Below are positions 34,335-42,927 of a DNA stretch of 64,000 nt, piece after piece. This stretch comes from Comamonas terrae (GTDB taxonomy: Bacteria; Pseudomonadota; Gammaproteobacteria; Burkholderiales; Burkholderiaceae_C), in the NCBI RefSeq assembly GCF_001544075.1, contig NZ_BCNT01000014.1:36685-100684 (forward strand), in the 5' to 3' direction. The position numbers and the translations under genes were made by a program. The notes below the pieces were generated by a model. It saw only the letters and a program-made list of their open reading frames with translations, made no database searches and had not been told where the DNA came from. Within the stretch, counting starts at the first letter, position 1; every line of letters starts with the position of its first letter.

Positions 34335-35723
34335 TTAACCGGCCGAAGGGATTTCCATGCGGTAACAGGTGGTGAAGCCCTGCGGGGCCGGCGCCGCGCC
34401 GAAGCTGCCGCCATGGGCCTGCAGCACGCGGGCCACGATTTCATGGCCCAGGTGCAGGCTATCCGCCGGCGGGGCCACGGGCGAGCCACCCAGGCGGCGG
34501 CCATCGTCGCAGACCTGCATCCAGGCGCTGCCGTCGTCGCCCTGGCCGGCCTGCACCTCGACCTGGGTGCCGGGCGGCGTGTGCCGGATGGCGTTTTCCA
34601 CCAGATTGCGCAGCGCCGACTCGAGCAGCACGGCATTGCCACGGACCCACAAATGCTCCGGCGCGCCCACGGACAGGCTGTCGTCGCGCTGCCAGGCCGC
34701 CTGCGCCTGGGCGGCGGCCACTTCGCGCGCCACGCCGGCCCAGTCCACGGGCTGCAGCGGGCTGCCCTGCATGCTGCGCCCGGCGCGGGCCAGCGCCAGC
34801 AGCTGGTCCAGCACATGGCCGGCATGCAGCGCATCCTTGCCTATGCGCTGCAGCGCCTGGCGCAGGCCGTCGGTCCCGGCCTCTGCTTGCGCCCGGCCGT
34901 CCTGCGCGGACGCCAGTGCCTGGGCCTGCAGCACGATGGAGGCCAGCGGCGTACGCAGTTCGTGCGCCACCTCGTTGGCCAGATTGCGTTCGCGCTCCAG
35001 TGCCTCCTGCTGCCGGTCCAGCAGGGTGTTGATGGAATGGACCATGGGATCGAGCTCGCGCAGCACATGTTTTTCGGACAGGCGCTGGTCCTGCGACAGG
35101 TCCAGCTGCGCCACCGCATGCGACAGGGTGGTGACCGGACGCAGGCCGCGGCGGATGGCGATGCCCAGCGCGATCACGATGGCCGGCAGCAGCCAGAAGC
35201 CCGGCGTGACCATCTGCAGGGCGATATCGTCGGCCAGGCTGTCGCGCTCGTCCAGCGCCACCATCACGGTGACCTTGGCGGTCCCCTCCTTGTTCCACTG
35301 GGTGAAGCTGCGCCATGCGCTTTGCGGGGCCAGCTTGAGCGTGGCAAAGCCCTGCTCGACATCGAACTGCGGCAGCGGCGCATTGCCGGTGCGCGAGATC
35401 AGCTCGCCCTTGGCGTTCCACAGCGTCACGCTCAGGGATTCCTGGTAGTCATGCGCGCGCAGCCAGGGTGGCGCCTGCACCGGCGTGGTCTCGTCGCGGG
35501 CCACATCGCCATGGATGTCCCAGTTCAGCACCAGGGCCGCGACACTGGCCAGGTGGCCGTCGGTCAGCTCGTCCGCCTCCTGCACGCCGGTCTGGTAGCC
35601 CCAGACGACAAAGCTGCCCCAGACCAGCGCCATGGTGCCCAGCATCCAGGCCAGCAGGTGCAGAAACAGGGAGGGCCGGCGCGGCGCGGCGCGGGCGGCA
35701 TCCGGGGGGCTGGCGGGCTTCAT
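34335..35723 (-). CDS. Sensor histidine kinase with divergent ATP-binding boxes
   Basis: This 462-aa QseC/PmrB-like inner-membrane sensor has a first membrane helix near 22-44, a periplasmic domain of about 125 residues, a second helix near 168-190 and a HAMP-like region. The phospho-acceptor H-box is HELRTPLAS (His about 254) and the N-box NLVENAIRH (about 373). The usual DxGxGI G1 box reads [10 protein letters not shown] (about 404) and the GLGL G2 box reads LHLGHEIV, so the ATP lid is unusual. It overlaps the regulator gene by 4 bp (ATGA). Targets probably include the PAP2 genes opposite. Confidence 0.9.
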   Translation of the reverse strand: MKPASPPDAARAAPRRPSLFLHLLAWMLGTMALVWGSFVVWGYQTGVQEADELTDGHLASVAALVLNWDIHGDVARDETTPVQAPPWLRAHDYQESLSVTLWNAKGELISRTGNAPLPQFDVEQGFATLKLAPQSAWRSFTQWNKEGTAKVTVMVALDERDSLADDIALQMVTPGFWLLPAIVIALGIAIRRGLRPVTTLSHAVAQLDLSQDQRLSEKHVLRELDPMVHSINTLLDRQQEALERERNLANEVAHELRTPLASIVLQAQALASAQDGRAQAEAGTDGLRQALQRIGKDALHAGHVLDQLLALARAGRSMQGSPLQPVDWAGVAREVAAAQAQAAWQRDDSLSVGAPEHLWVRGNAVLLESALRNLVENAIRHTPPGTQVEVQAGQGDDGSAWMQVCDDGRRLGGSPVAPPADSLHLGHEIVARVLQAHGGSFGAAPAPQGFTTCYRMEIPSAG

Positions 35724-36430
35724 GCCGGCTCCAGCGGCAGGAAATAGCCCACGCCGCGCATGGTGACGATGCTGCGCTGGCCCAGCTTCTTGCGCAGATG
35801 GTGCACATAGACCTCCACGGCATTGCTTTCCACCGCATCGCCCCAGTTGTACAGGTGCTCCTCGATCTGCTGGCGCGAAAGCACGCGGCCGCGGGCCTGC
35901 ACCAGGGCCCAAAGCACCGCGAATTCGCGCGGCGAAGTCTCCACCAGCCGGCCGCCCTGGCGCACGGTGTGCGCGGCGGGGTCGATTTCGAGCGCGCCGT
36001 AATGGATCACCGGCGAGGCTTGGCCCGCGGCCCGGCGCATCATGGCGCGCAGGCGCGCCTCCAGCTCGTCCATGTCGAAGGGCTTGACCAGGTAATCGTC
36101 GGCGCCCAGGTTGAGGCCGGCCACGCGCTCATGGATCTGGTCGCGGGCCGTCAGGATCAGCACGGGCGTGGCCGGATCGGGCAGCGCGTCCATCCCGGGT
36201 CGGGCGGAACCGGGCCGATGCCGCACCGCGCGCAGGCGGCGCACGATATCGCTGCCGTCCCCGTCGGGCAGGCCCAGGTCCAGCAGCACCGCATCGAAGC
36301 GCGCCGTGCCCAGCGCATGCCAGGCATCGGCTACGCTGGTGCAGATGTCCACCGCATAGCCGCGCTGCGTCAGATTGGCCCGCAGCCCGGCCGCGATGCC
36401 TTCGTTGTCTTCGACCACCAGTATTCGCAT
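35720..36430 (-). CDS. OmpR-family response regulator
   Basis: This 236-aa QseB/PmrA-like regulator has a receiver domain with phospho-acceptor Asp51 (LLDLGLPDGDG), a Thr in LILTARD and the conserved Lys in LVKPFD. A winged-helix domain follows (TSPREFAVLWAL, NAVEVYVHHLRKKLG, IVTMRGVGYFL). The loop between helix 3 and strand 4 carries an extra stretch of roughly 14 residues (RPGSARPGMDALPDPA). It starts 107 bp from the first PAP2 gene, divergently, and is translationally coupled to the kinase. Confidence 0.94.
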   Translation of the reverse strand: MRILVVEDNEGIAAGLRANLTQRGYAVDICTSVADAWHALGTARFDAVLLDLGLPDGDGSDIVRRLRAVRHRPGSARPGMDALPDPATPVLILTARDQIHERVAGLNLGADDYLVKPFDMDELEARLRAMMRRAAGQASPVIHYGALEIDPAAHTVRQGGRLVETSPREFAVLWALVQARGRVLSRQQIEEHLYNWGDAVESNAVEVYVHHLRKKLGQRSIVTMRGVGYFLPLEPA

Positions 36431-36537
36431 CCCCGCATTGTCCACACAGCAGGCGGCCTTGCCCGCACCGCCTGCAATACGCCTGTCAAACAAAAGCCCC
36501 AGCATGGACCACCACCGTTTGCCGGAAGCTGCCCGCG

Positions 36538-37113
36538 ATGCTTTTCTTCGACCCACCCGTCTATGCGCTGCTCAATGCCGATGCGCAGACCTGGCCCGCC
36601 AGCATCGAGGCCGCGCGCCTGGCTTCGGCCTGGCTGCCGGGCCTGGCCGTCGGCGCGATGGCACTGGCCCTGTGGCGCGGCACGCCGGCGCTGCGGCGCA
36701 CGCTGGCGCTGCTGTTGCTGTCCATGGCGGCTGCCTGGTGCGTTGCGCGCCTGATGCGCTGGGGCTGGCCCGTGCCGCGCCCCGCGCAGCTGGACATGGG
36801 CATGCAGTGGATAGCGCACGGCACGCGGGCCGGCTTTCCCAGCATGCATGCCTGCGGCGCCTTTGCACTGGCCCAGGCCGTCAGCCTGGGCTGCACCCGC
36901 CACCGCCGCATCCTGGTGTGGCTGGCATGGGGCGCCGCGCTGCTGGTCGCCTGGAGCCGCGTGCACCTGGGCGTGCATTTCCCCTCGGACGTGCTCGGCG
37001 GCGCCATTGTCGGCATCTGCTGCGCCCGGGCTGTCTGGGGCCTGCATTACCGGCTGCGCCGCCAGCTTCTGCTGCGGCGAGGGCTGCGCGGCTTTTCCCT
37101 GGGGCCCGCCTAG
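36538..37113 (+). CDS. PAP2-family membrane phosphatase 1
   Basis: This 191-aa integral membrane protein of the type 2 phosphatidic acid phosphatase superfamily has about five hydrophobic segments. The PAP2 motifs are RWGWPVPRP (motif 1 region, with Arg in place of the usual Lys), PSMHA (motif 2, with Met for Gly) and SRVHLGVHFPSD (motif 3). Substrates could be undecaprenyl pyrophosphate, lipid A phosphate or phospholipid phosphates. It is divergent from the response regulator and closely resembles the phosphatase at 38036-38674. Confidence 0.85.
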   Translation: MLFFDPPVYALLNADAQTWPASIEAARLASAWLPGLAVGAMALALWRGTPALRRTLALLLLSMAAAWCVARLMRWGWPVPRPAQLDMGMQWIAHGTRAGFPSMHACGAFALAQAVSLGCTRHRRILVWLAWGAALLVAWSRVHLGVHFPSDVLGGAIVGICCARAVWGLHYRLRRQLLLRRGLRGFSLGPA

Positions 37114-37172
37114 CGCCCCGCACGGGAGCACCTGCCTCTGGCGCACGCAATCAGGGGTTTTGCCGAGACGAC

Positions 37173-37189
37173 CTTAAGCCGGCATTAAG
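37173..37189 (+). promoter_or_regulatory. PmrA-like box
   Basis: CTTAAG-CCGGC-ATTAAG matches the PmrA/BasR pattern of two TTAA-containing half-sites with a 5-bp spacer. It lies 24 bp upstream of the second PAP2 ATG and 6 bp before a TTTCTA that could be a -10 hexamer. No other such box was seen at the neighbouring genes. Confidence 0.5.
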
Positions 37190-37212
37190 ACTGGCTTTCT
37201 AAGGTGCCCGGC

Positions 37213-37971
37213 ATGACCGAGCCCTCATTGACCCTTTTTTCAGCCAGGCAGAACGCGCTGGCTACCCCGCGCCAGCTGCTGGGCTGGACGCTGATCGCTC
37301 TGGCCTGCCTGATCGCCTGGGACATGAGCGGGCTGGACCTGCCCATGGCACGCTGGTTCGGCGACGGCCAGGGCTTTGCGCTGCGCTCAAGCTGGTTCAT
37401 GGTCCACGTGGCCCACGAGGGCGCACGTGCGCTGGCCTGGCTCATCGTCCTCGGGCTGGCGCTGAGCATCTGGTGGCCCATGGGCGCGCTGCGCCGCGTG
37501 GCCTATGAGCGGCGCGTGCAGCTCGTGGTGTCGGCACTGCTGGCGCTGCTGGTGATGGCGGTTCTCAAGCGCACCAGCACGACCAGCTGCCCGTGGGATC
37601 TGGCCGAGTTCGGCGGCGTGGCCCATTACGTCTCGCACTGGGCGCTGGGCGTGACCGACGGCGGCGGCGGCCACTGCTTTCCCGCAGGCCATGCCTCCGC
37701 GGGCTTTGCCTTCCTGGGTGTGTATTTCGCGCTGCGCCGCGCCCTGCCCCACACGGCCCGGCTGTGCCTGGCCGGCGCACTGGCCGCGGGCTTCGCACTG
37801 GGCCTGGCCCAGCAGATGCGCGGCGCCCACTTCATGAGCCACACCCTGTGGACGGCCTGGCTGTGCTGGACGGCCAGCTGGATCTGCGATCTGGCGACCA
37901 CTCGCTACATGGCGCAGCGCGAGACACAGGAGAGCACGCTGCCGACCGCCCCTCTGTTCGCATCGGAATAA
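37213..37971 (+). CDS. PAP2-family membrane phosphatase 2 (divergent type)
   Basis: This 252-aa membrane protein is different from its two neighbours: motif 1 is reduced to LKRTSTTSCPW, motif 2 is CFPAGHASAG (a proper GH), and motif 3 reads QQMRGAHFMSH, with His and a following His in place of Asp. This resembles the lipid A or lipid-phosphate phosphatases found beside sensor/regulator pairs. An ATG at 37213 with AAGG 8 nt upstream is preferred over GTG at 37204. A PmrA-like box precedes it, so it may be the main target of the adjacent two-component system. Confidence 0.82.
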   Translation: MTEPSLTLFSARQNALATPRQLLGWTLIALACLIAWDMSGLDLPMARWFGDGQGFALRSSWFMVHVAHEGARALAWLIVLGLALSIWWPMGALRRVAYERRVQLVVSALLALLVMAVLKRTSTTSCPWDLAEFGGVAHYVSHWALGVTDGGGGHCFPAGHASAGFAFLGVYFALRRALPHTARLCLAGALAAGFALGLAQQMRGAHFMSHTLWTAWLCWTASWICDLATTRYMAQRETQESTLPTAPLFASE

Positions 37972-38035
37972 ACGGCCTGCACGCTGTCTGCAGTCTTCGA
38001 TCCACCCGGGCCTTCTGCGCCGAAAGCACCCGACC

Positions 38036-38674
38036 ATGCTGCGTTTCGACCCCTATCTCTTCCATCTGCTCAATGCCGGCACCCACACCCCCCTGTGGGT
38101 GGTCGAGAGTGCGCGCTTTGCCTCGGCCTGGCTGCCGGGCCTGTGCGCGCTGCCCGTGATCGCCGGCATGCTGGCCATGGGCAAGGGCTGGCGCCGCAGC
38201 CTGCAGCTGGCATTGCTGTCCATGGGCTTTGCCTGGGTGGCCTGCCGCCTGATCCGCTGGGGCTTTCCCATGCCGCGCCCGGCACAGCTGGGCCTGGGGC
38301 TGCAATGGATACACCACGGCGCCAGCGCCAGCTTTCCCAGCATGCATGCGGCCGGCGCCTTTGCGCTGGCGCAGAGCGTTCAGCTGGGCGTGACGCGCCA
38401 CAAGGCCTGGCTGCCGCCGCTGACCTGGCTGCTGGCGTGCTCCGTGGCCCTGAGCCGCATCGTCCTGGGCGTGCACTTTCCTTCGGACGTTTTGGTCGGT
38501 GCCGTCGTCGGCAGCGCCGCTGCCTTGTGCATCTGGCATGCGGCGCTGTGGATCGAAAGGCGCCGCCATGCCCTGCGGCGCAAGACCCCTGCGCCCGCGC
38601 CGATGACCGCTCCGGTGCCGCTGCCCGCGGCAGCCATCGCTGCGGCGCCCGCCGTCCCCCATACCGCCGAATAG
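38036..38674 (+). CDS. PAP2-family membrane phosphatase 3
   Basis: This 212-aa paralogue of phosphatase 1 shares MLxFDPxxxxLLNA at the N-terminus, FASAWLPGL, RWGFPMPRPAQL, FPSMHAAGAFALAQ and SRIVLGVHFPSDVL. The C-terminus has an extra Pro/Ala-rich tail of about 35 residues. Tandem duplication followed by insertion or divergence of the middle gene is the simplest reading. It lies 64 bp after phosphatase 2 and ends at the strong terminator at 38705-38747. Confidence 0.85.
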   Translation: MLRFDPYLFHLLNAGTHTPLWVVESARFASAWLPGLCALPVIAGMLAMGKGWRRSLQLALLSMGFAWVACRLIRWGFPMPRPAQLGLGLQWIHHGASASFPSMHAAGAFALAQSVQLGVTRHKAWLPPLTWLLACSVALSRIVLGVHFPSDVLVGAVVGSAAALCIWHAALWIERRRHALRRKTPAPAPMTAPVPLPAAAIAAAPAVPHTAE

Positions 38675-38704
38675 CCGCATGGCGCCTTGCGGCGCCGCAA
38701 AAAC

Positions 38705-38747
38705 AAAGCAGCCAGCGCTTGTTGCCAAAGCGCTGGCTGCTTTTTTT
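38705..38747. terminator. Strong bidirectional terminator
   Basis: A 16-bp perfect stem AAAGCAGCCAGCGCTT / AAGCGCTGGCTGCTTT with a 7-nt loop and T-tract lies between PAP2-3 and the convergent pyruvate kinase gene. Its AGCGCTT core resembles the dispersed repeat family. Confidence 0.92.
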
Positions 38748-38802
38748 GCCCGGGCCGCAGCGCTCCGACGAGCGCCCGGCCGGCCGGCTGGCGGCAAGCC
38801 GA

Positions 38803-40239
38803 TCAGTCCACGCGGCAGATCTTGAGCATGTTGGTGCCGCCGGGCTGGCCCATGGGCTCGCCGCAGGTGATGGCGTACACGTCGCCGCTTTGCACGATGT
38901 TGCGCGACAGCAGGTGCATCTTGGCCTGGTCCAGGGCCGTATCGCGGTCCGCGCTGGTATCCATGAGCAGCGGGCTCACGTTGCGGTACAGCGCCATCCT
39001 GCGCTGGGTGGACAGGCGCGGGGTCAGCGCGTAGATCGGGATGTGGATGCGGTGGCGGCTCATCCACAGGGCCGTGGAGCCGGAATCGGTCAGCGCCACG
39101 ATGGCCTTGGCGCCCAGGTGGTGGGCCGTGAACAGGGCGCCGATGGCAATCGCCTGGTCGGTGCGCTTGAACGGGCTGTTGGTGAAGTCGGCATCCTTGA
39201 CGCGGTCCTCGGCAGCTTCGGCAGCCGCGCACACGGCAGCCATTTCGCGCACGGTCTCCAGCGGGTATTTGCCGGCGGCGGTCTCGGCGCTGAGCATCAC
39301 GGCGTCGGTGCCGTCGAGCACGGCGTTGGCCACGTCGCTGACCTCGGCGCGCGTGGGCACGGGGTTGGTGATCATGCTCTCCATCATCTGGGTCGCGGTG
39401 ATCACCACCTTGTCCATGTCGCGCGCCATGCGGATCATCTTCTTTTGCAGCGCGGGCACGGCCGCATTGCCCACTTCCACGGCCAGGTCGCCGCGGGCGA
39501 CCATGATGCCGTCGGACACCTTGAGGATTTCCTCCAGGCGCGGAATGGCTTCGGCGCGCTCGATCTTGGCGATCAGGCCGGGCTTGTGGCCGTACTGGGC
39601 CGCAGCCACGTTGCACAGCTGGCGGGCCATTTCCATGTCGGTGGCGTTCTTGGGGAAGCTCACGGCCACGTAGTCGGCCTGGAAGGACATCGCGGTCTTG
39701 ATGTCCTCCATGTCCTTGGCCGTCAGCGCCGGCGCCGTCAGGCCGCCGCCCTGCTTGTTGATGCCCTTGTTGTTGGACAGTTCGCCGCCGAGCTTGACCA
39801 CGGTGTGCACGGCCTCGCCGCGCACGGCTTCCACGGTCAGCACGATCAGGCCGTCGTTGAGCAGCAGCACGTCGCCGGCCTTCACGTCGCGCGGCAGTTC
39901 CTTGTAGTCCAGGCCCACGCCGTTGATGTCGCCGGGCTCGGTGCGCGAGGCGTCGAGCACGAAGCGCGCGCCGGGCTCGAGCATGACCTTGCCTTCGGCG
40001 AACTTGCCCACGCGGATCTTGGGACCCTGCAAGTCGGCCATGATGGCCACTTCTCGGCCCGCGCGCTGGGCGGCGGCGCGCACCATGGTGGCGCGGTCGA
40101 TATGGTCCTGCGCCTTGCCGTGGCTGAAGTTCAGGCGCACGACGTTCACGCCTTCGCGCACCATCTGCTCGAGCAGATGCGGGTCACTCGACGCCGGACC
40201 CAGTGTGGCAACGATCTTGGTAGCACGACGAACTTGCAT
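38803..40239 (-). CDS. pyk: Pyruvate kinase
   Basis: This 478-aa glycolytic enzyme makes pyruvate and ATP from PEP and ADP. Landmarks are the N-terminal RRATKIVATLGPASSD, RLNFSHG, MADLQGPKIRVGKF, the active-site IAKIERAEAIPRLEEI and MVARGDLAVEVG, TATQMMESMI, and DGTDAVMLSAETAAGKYPLE. The C-terminal allosteric domain is complete. The start at 40239 matches the family N-terminus. It is probably monocistronic; the 5' region of 330 bp to the CPBP gene holds repeat fragments. Confidence 0.97.
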   Translation of the reverse strand: MQVRRATKIVATLGPASSDPHLLEQMVREGVNVVRLNFSHGKAQDHIDRATMVRAAAQRAGREVAIMADLQGPKIRVGKFAEGKVMLEPGARFVLDASRTEPGDINGVGLDYKELPRDVKAGDVLLLNDGLIVLTVEAVRGEAVHTVVKLGGELSNNKGINKQGGGLTAPALTAKDMEDIKTAMSFQADYVAVSFPKNATDMEMARQLCNVAAAQYGHKPGLIAKIERAEAIPRLEEILKVSDGIMVARGDLAVEVGNAAVPALQKKMIRMARDMDKVVITATQMMESMITNPVPTRAEVSDVANAVLDGTDAVMLSAETAAGKYPLETVREMAAVCAAAEAAEDRVKDADFTNSPFKRTDQAIAIGALFTAHHLGAKAIVALTDSGSTALWMSRHRIHIPIYALTPRLSTQRRMALYRNVSPLLMDTSADRDTALDQAKMHLLSRNIVQSGDVYAITCGEPMGQPGGTNMLKICRVD

Positions 40240-40437
40240 GGAATGTCTCTCTAGCGGGGATGAATGTAATTGGGTTTCAATTCTTGCATGGAAGCGGTTA
40301 CATGGGAGCATCATCGCTGCGCCCGCCACACCCGGTACGGCCTGGAAACCCTACCCGAAATCGAAGTATTTCAGGAGCACCTGCTGCTTGCCCCTGCTTC
40401 GATTCGACTTGAAACACCCTTGATTTCAATAAGAATC

Positions 40438-40467
40438 AAGCGTCAGCAGCTCCCGAAACAGGAGCAT
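40438..40467. repeat. Dispersed repeat fragment CAGCAGCTCCCG...AGGAGCAT
   Basis: GCGTCAGCAGCTCCCG followed by AAACAGGAGCAT differs at only a few positions from 56406-56435. The GCTCC/GGAGC arms form a small hairpin. Confidence 0.6.
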
Positions 40468-40480
40468 ACGAGGAACATTC

Positions 40481-40514
40481 GCGCCCGGGCGCGGGCCGCG
40501 CCGCGCCCGGGCGC
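40481..40514. repeat. Paired 12-bp palindromes after the CPBP gene
   Basis: GCGCCCGGGCGC occurs twice, 22 bp apart, and can fold into a very stable hairpin. It may end the CPBP transcript, although no T-tract follows. Confidence 0.45.
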
Positions 40515-40569
40515 CGTCCGGGCGTTGAAAGTGTTTTAACACCCGGAGTTCCAATGCCGGCGAGCGCCT

Positions 40570-41349
40570 TCAGACCAGGCCGTGCGACAGCAGATAGGCC
40601 ACCACATGGGCCAGCATGGCCGACTCCAGCCCGTAGCGCCAGTACAGAAAGCCCGCCATGGCGCCGAACACGATCTCGCACAGCAGCAGCTGCAGCACCA
40701 CGGCATGCGGCATGGTGCCCACCAGCGACCAGGCCATGGCGATGGGCACCGTGCCCAGCACCACGGCCGTGATGCCCACGGCCCAGCACCCCAGGCGCCA
40801 GCTGGGCCGCTGCGTGGTTCGGCCGAACAGCCGCCACAGCACCCACATCACCAGCGACAGGCCGCCAAAGCGCAGCAGCAGCTCCTCGGTGACCGCGCCG
40901 TAGAGCAGCTTGGGCAGCAGCTCCATGCCATAGACGGGATCGACGACGGACAGGCTCTCGGGCCAGACCACGGCCAGCGTCACCAGCCAGGCCGCGCCCA
41001 CCACGCCGCCCGCAATGCCGGGCAGGCTCAGGAAACGGATGGCGCGCCAGGGCGACTTGCCCGTCATCCAGGCCGTGAGCAGCGGCGCGCCCAGGCAGGC
41101 GCTCTGCCCCAGGCGCAGGCCCACCAGCACGGACATGGCCGTCAGCAGCGACAGCAGCAGCACGACCACCAGCCGCCAGGAGGCCAGCGAGCGGTGCCAG
41201 TCCAGGAACACCAGCCACTGCGGCACCACGTTCCAGGCCAGCGCCACCACGCCGGGCAGGCCGAGCAGCCACAGCACCAGCGCCATGCGCCAGTCCAGCG
41301 GCGGTGCGACGGGGCTTTCGGTGACGGAGGCCTGGGGGGCTGCGGACAT
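40570..41349 (-). CDS. CPBP-family intramembrane metalloprotease
   Basis: This 259-aa protein has about seven hydrophobic segments. The CPBP/Rce1-like motif is TEELLLRFGG (Glu-Glu...Arg near 154-160), with candidate metal His residues downstream, including LAHVVAYLLSH at the C-terminus. Bacterial members act in bacteriocin self-protection or membrane protein processing, but for isolated chromosomal copies the role is unknown. It stands between pyk and pepP on the same strand with gaps of over 100 bp each side, so it is likely monocistronic. Confidence 0.75.
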   Translation of the reverse strand: MSAAPQASVTESPVAPPLDWRMALVLWLLGLPGVVALAWNVVPQWLVFLDWHRSLASWRLVVVLLLSLLTAMSVLVGLRLGQSACLGAPLLTAWMTGKSPWRAIRFLSLPGIAGGVVGAAWLVTLAVVWPESLSVVDPVYGMELLPKLLYGAVTEELLLRFGGLSLVMWVLWRLFGRTTQRPSWRLGCWAVGITAVVLGTVPIAMAWSLVGTMPHAVVLQLLLCEIVFGAMAGFLYWRYGLESAMLAHVVAYLLSHGLV

Positions 41350-41480
41350 GGCGGCAAAAGTCGGTCAGTGGAAAACGGAAGGGCCCGCCGGCACGGGCAC
41401 CCGGACGGCGGCGCAGTACACGCGCAGGCGGCGGCTGGCGGCGAAGGGGTGCATGCGCAGGCTGCCGGGCATGCGTGCGC

Positions 41481-42863
41481 TCAGTCGCGCATCAGCGCCT
41501 CGATCTCGTCGGCCTGCACCGGCACGCCGCGCGTGATGAGCTCGCATCCGGTTTCGGTCACCACCGCATCGTCCTCGATGCGGATGCCGATATTGTGGAA
41601 CGCCTCGGGCACGCCGGGCGCCGGGCGCACATAAAGACCGGGCTCGATGGTCGTGACCATGCCGGGGCGCAGGATGCGGCTGGGGCGGTTGGCAATGGTC
41701 TCGCCCGAGATCGGGTCCTTGCGCTCGCTCACCACGCCCAGCTCGGTGGGCTCCACATAGCTGCCGCAGTCGTGCACGTCCATGCCCAGCCAGTGGCCGG
41801 TGCGGTGCATGTAGAACTGGAAGTAGGCGCGCGATGCGATCACGTCCTCTGCCGTGCCGTACTTGGCCTTGTCCAGCAGGCCCAGGTCCAGCAGGCCCTG
41901 GGCCAGCACGGCCACCGTGGCCTCGTGCGGATCGTTGAAGCGGTTGCCGGCCTTGGTCACCGCGATCGCGGCCTCCTGGCTCGCATGCACCAGGTCGTAG
42001 AGAGCGCGCTGCGGGCCGGTGAAGCGGCCGTTGGCCGGGAAGGTGCGCGTGATGTCGCTCGCATAGCCGTCGAGTTCGCAGCCCGCGTCGATCAGCACCA
42101 GCTCGCCCGCGCGCACGGGCGCCTTGTCGGCCTGGTAGTGCAGCACGCAGGCATTCGCGCCCGCGGCCACGATGGAGCCATAGGCCACGTACTGCGAGCC
42201 GTGCTGGCGGAACTCGTGCAGCAGCTCGGCGTCCAGGTGATATTCGCGCACCTCCTGGCCCGCGCGCAGCATGCGGGCAGAGCGCTGCATGGCGCGCACA
42301 TGGGCGCCCGCGCTGATCTGGGCCGCGCGGCGCATGATGGCCAGCTCGTGCGCGTCCTTGACCAGGCGCATCTCGTCGAGCAGCGCGCACACATCGCCCT
42401 GCTGGGTGGGGCACAGCACGCCGAAGCGCGAACGCGCGCGCACCTGGCCCAGCCAGCCTTCCACCTGCTCGGCCAGGCCCCGGTGCGTGGCGAACGGGAA
42501 CCACACGCGCTCGCGGTTTTCCAGCAGGCGCGGCAGGCGGGCATCGAGCTCGTCCGACGAATACGCCGCGTCCACGTCCAGCGTGGCCCGGGCCGCCTCG
42601 GGGCCCAGGCGGATGCCGGTCCAGATCTCGCGCTCCAGGTCCTTGGGCTGGCAGAACAGCGTGCTGTGGCCGTCGCTGGTGATCACCAGGCAGGCGTTGG
42701 GCTCGGAAAAGCCGGTGAGGTAGTAGAAGTAGCTGTCATGGCGGTACAGATACTCGGTATCGCGGTTGCGCAGATGCTCGGGCGCGGTCGGAATGATGGC
42801 GACACCGCCGTCGCCCAACTGGGCGGCCAAGCGTGCGCGGCGTTGGGCGTAATGAGAAGTCAT
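41481..42863 (-). CDS. pepP: Xaa-Pro aminopeptidase
   Basis: This 460-aa M24B metallopeptidase removes N-terminal residues before proline. The C-terminal pita-bread domain has the two-metal ligands in IDAGCELDGYASDITRTFP (two Asp), GHWLGMDVHD (His), TTIEPGLYV (Glu) and GIRIEDDA (Glu). The N-terminal domain starts RRARLAAQLGDGGVAIIPTAPE. The start is uncertain: an upstream in-frame ATG at 42896 adds 11 residues and neither has a good ribosome site; 42863 gives the usual family length. The MurU-like gene lies upstream on the same strand. Confidence 0.93.
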   Translation of the reverse strand: MTSHYAQRRARLAAQLGDGGVAIIPTAPEHLRNRDTEYLYRHDSYFYYLTGFSEPNACLVITSDGHSTLFCQPKDLEREIWTGIRLGPEAARATLDVDAAYSSDELDARLPRLLENRERVWFPFATHRGLAEQVEGWLGQVRARSRFGVLCPTQQGDVCALLDEMRLVKDAHELAIMRRAAQISAGAHVRAMQRSARMLRAGQEVREYHLDAELLHEFRQHGSQYVAYGSIVAAGANACVLHYQADKAPVRAGELVLIDAGCELDGYASDITRTFPANGRFTGPQRALYDLVHASQEAAIAVTKAGNRFNDPHEATVAVLAQGLLDLGLLDKAKYGTAEDVIASRAYFQFYMHRTGHWLGMDVHDCGSYVEPTELGVVSERKDPISGETIANRPSRILRPGMVTTIEPGLYVRPAPGVPEAFHNIGIRIEDDAVVTETGCELITRGVPVQADEIEALMRD

Positions 42864-42927
42864 CGGAATATCGTACTGCTGGATGGAAGTGTGCATATGG
42901 CGGGTGGCTGACGATGTCGCCGGCCGC

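Larger units (their letters stand above)
40240..40569. other. Gene-free region (330 bp) upstream of pyk
   Basis: It contains a 30-bp repeat fragment (40438-40467) near-identical to one at 56406-56435, and two copies of the self-palindrome GCGCCCGGGCGC at 40481-40492 and 40503-40514. The pyk promoter presumably lies near 40250-40330. No gene was seen. Confidence 0.6.

Noticed and set aside
38095..40254. Long plus-strand frame across PAP2-3 and pyk
   Set aside because: It runs through the strong terminator and is opposite pyruvate kinase, a certain gene.
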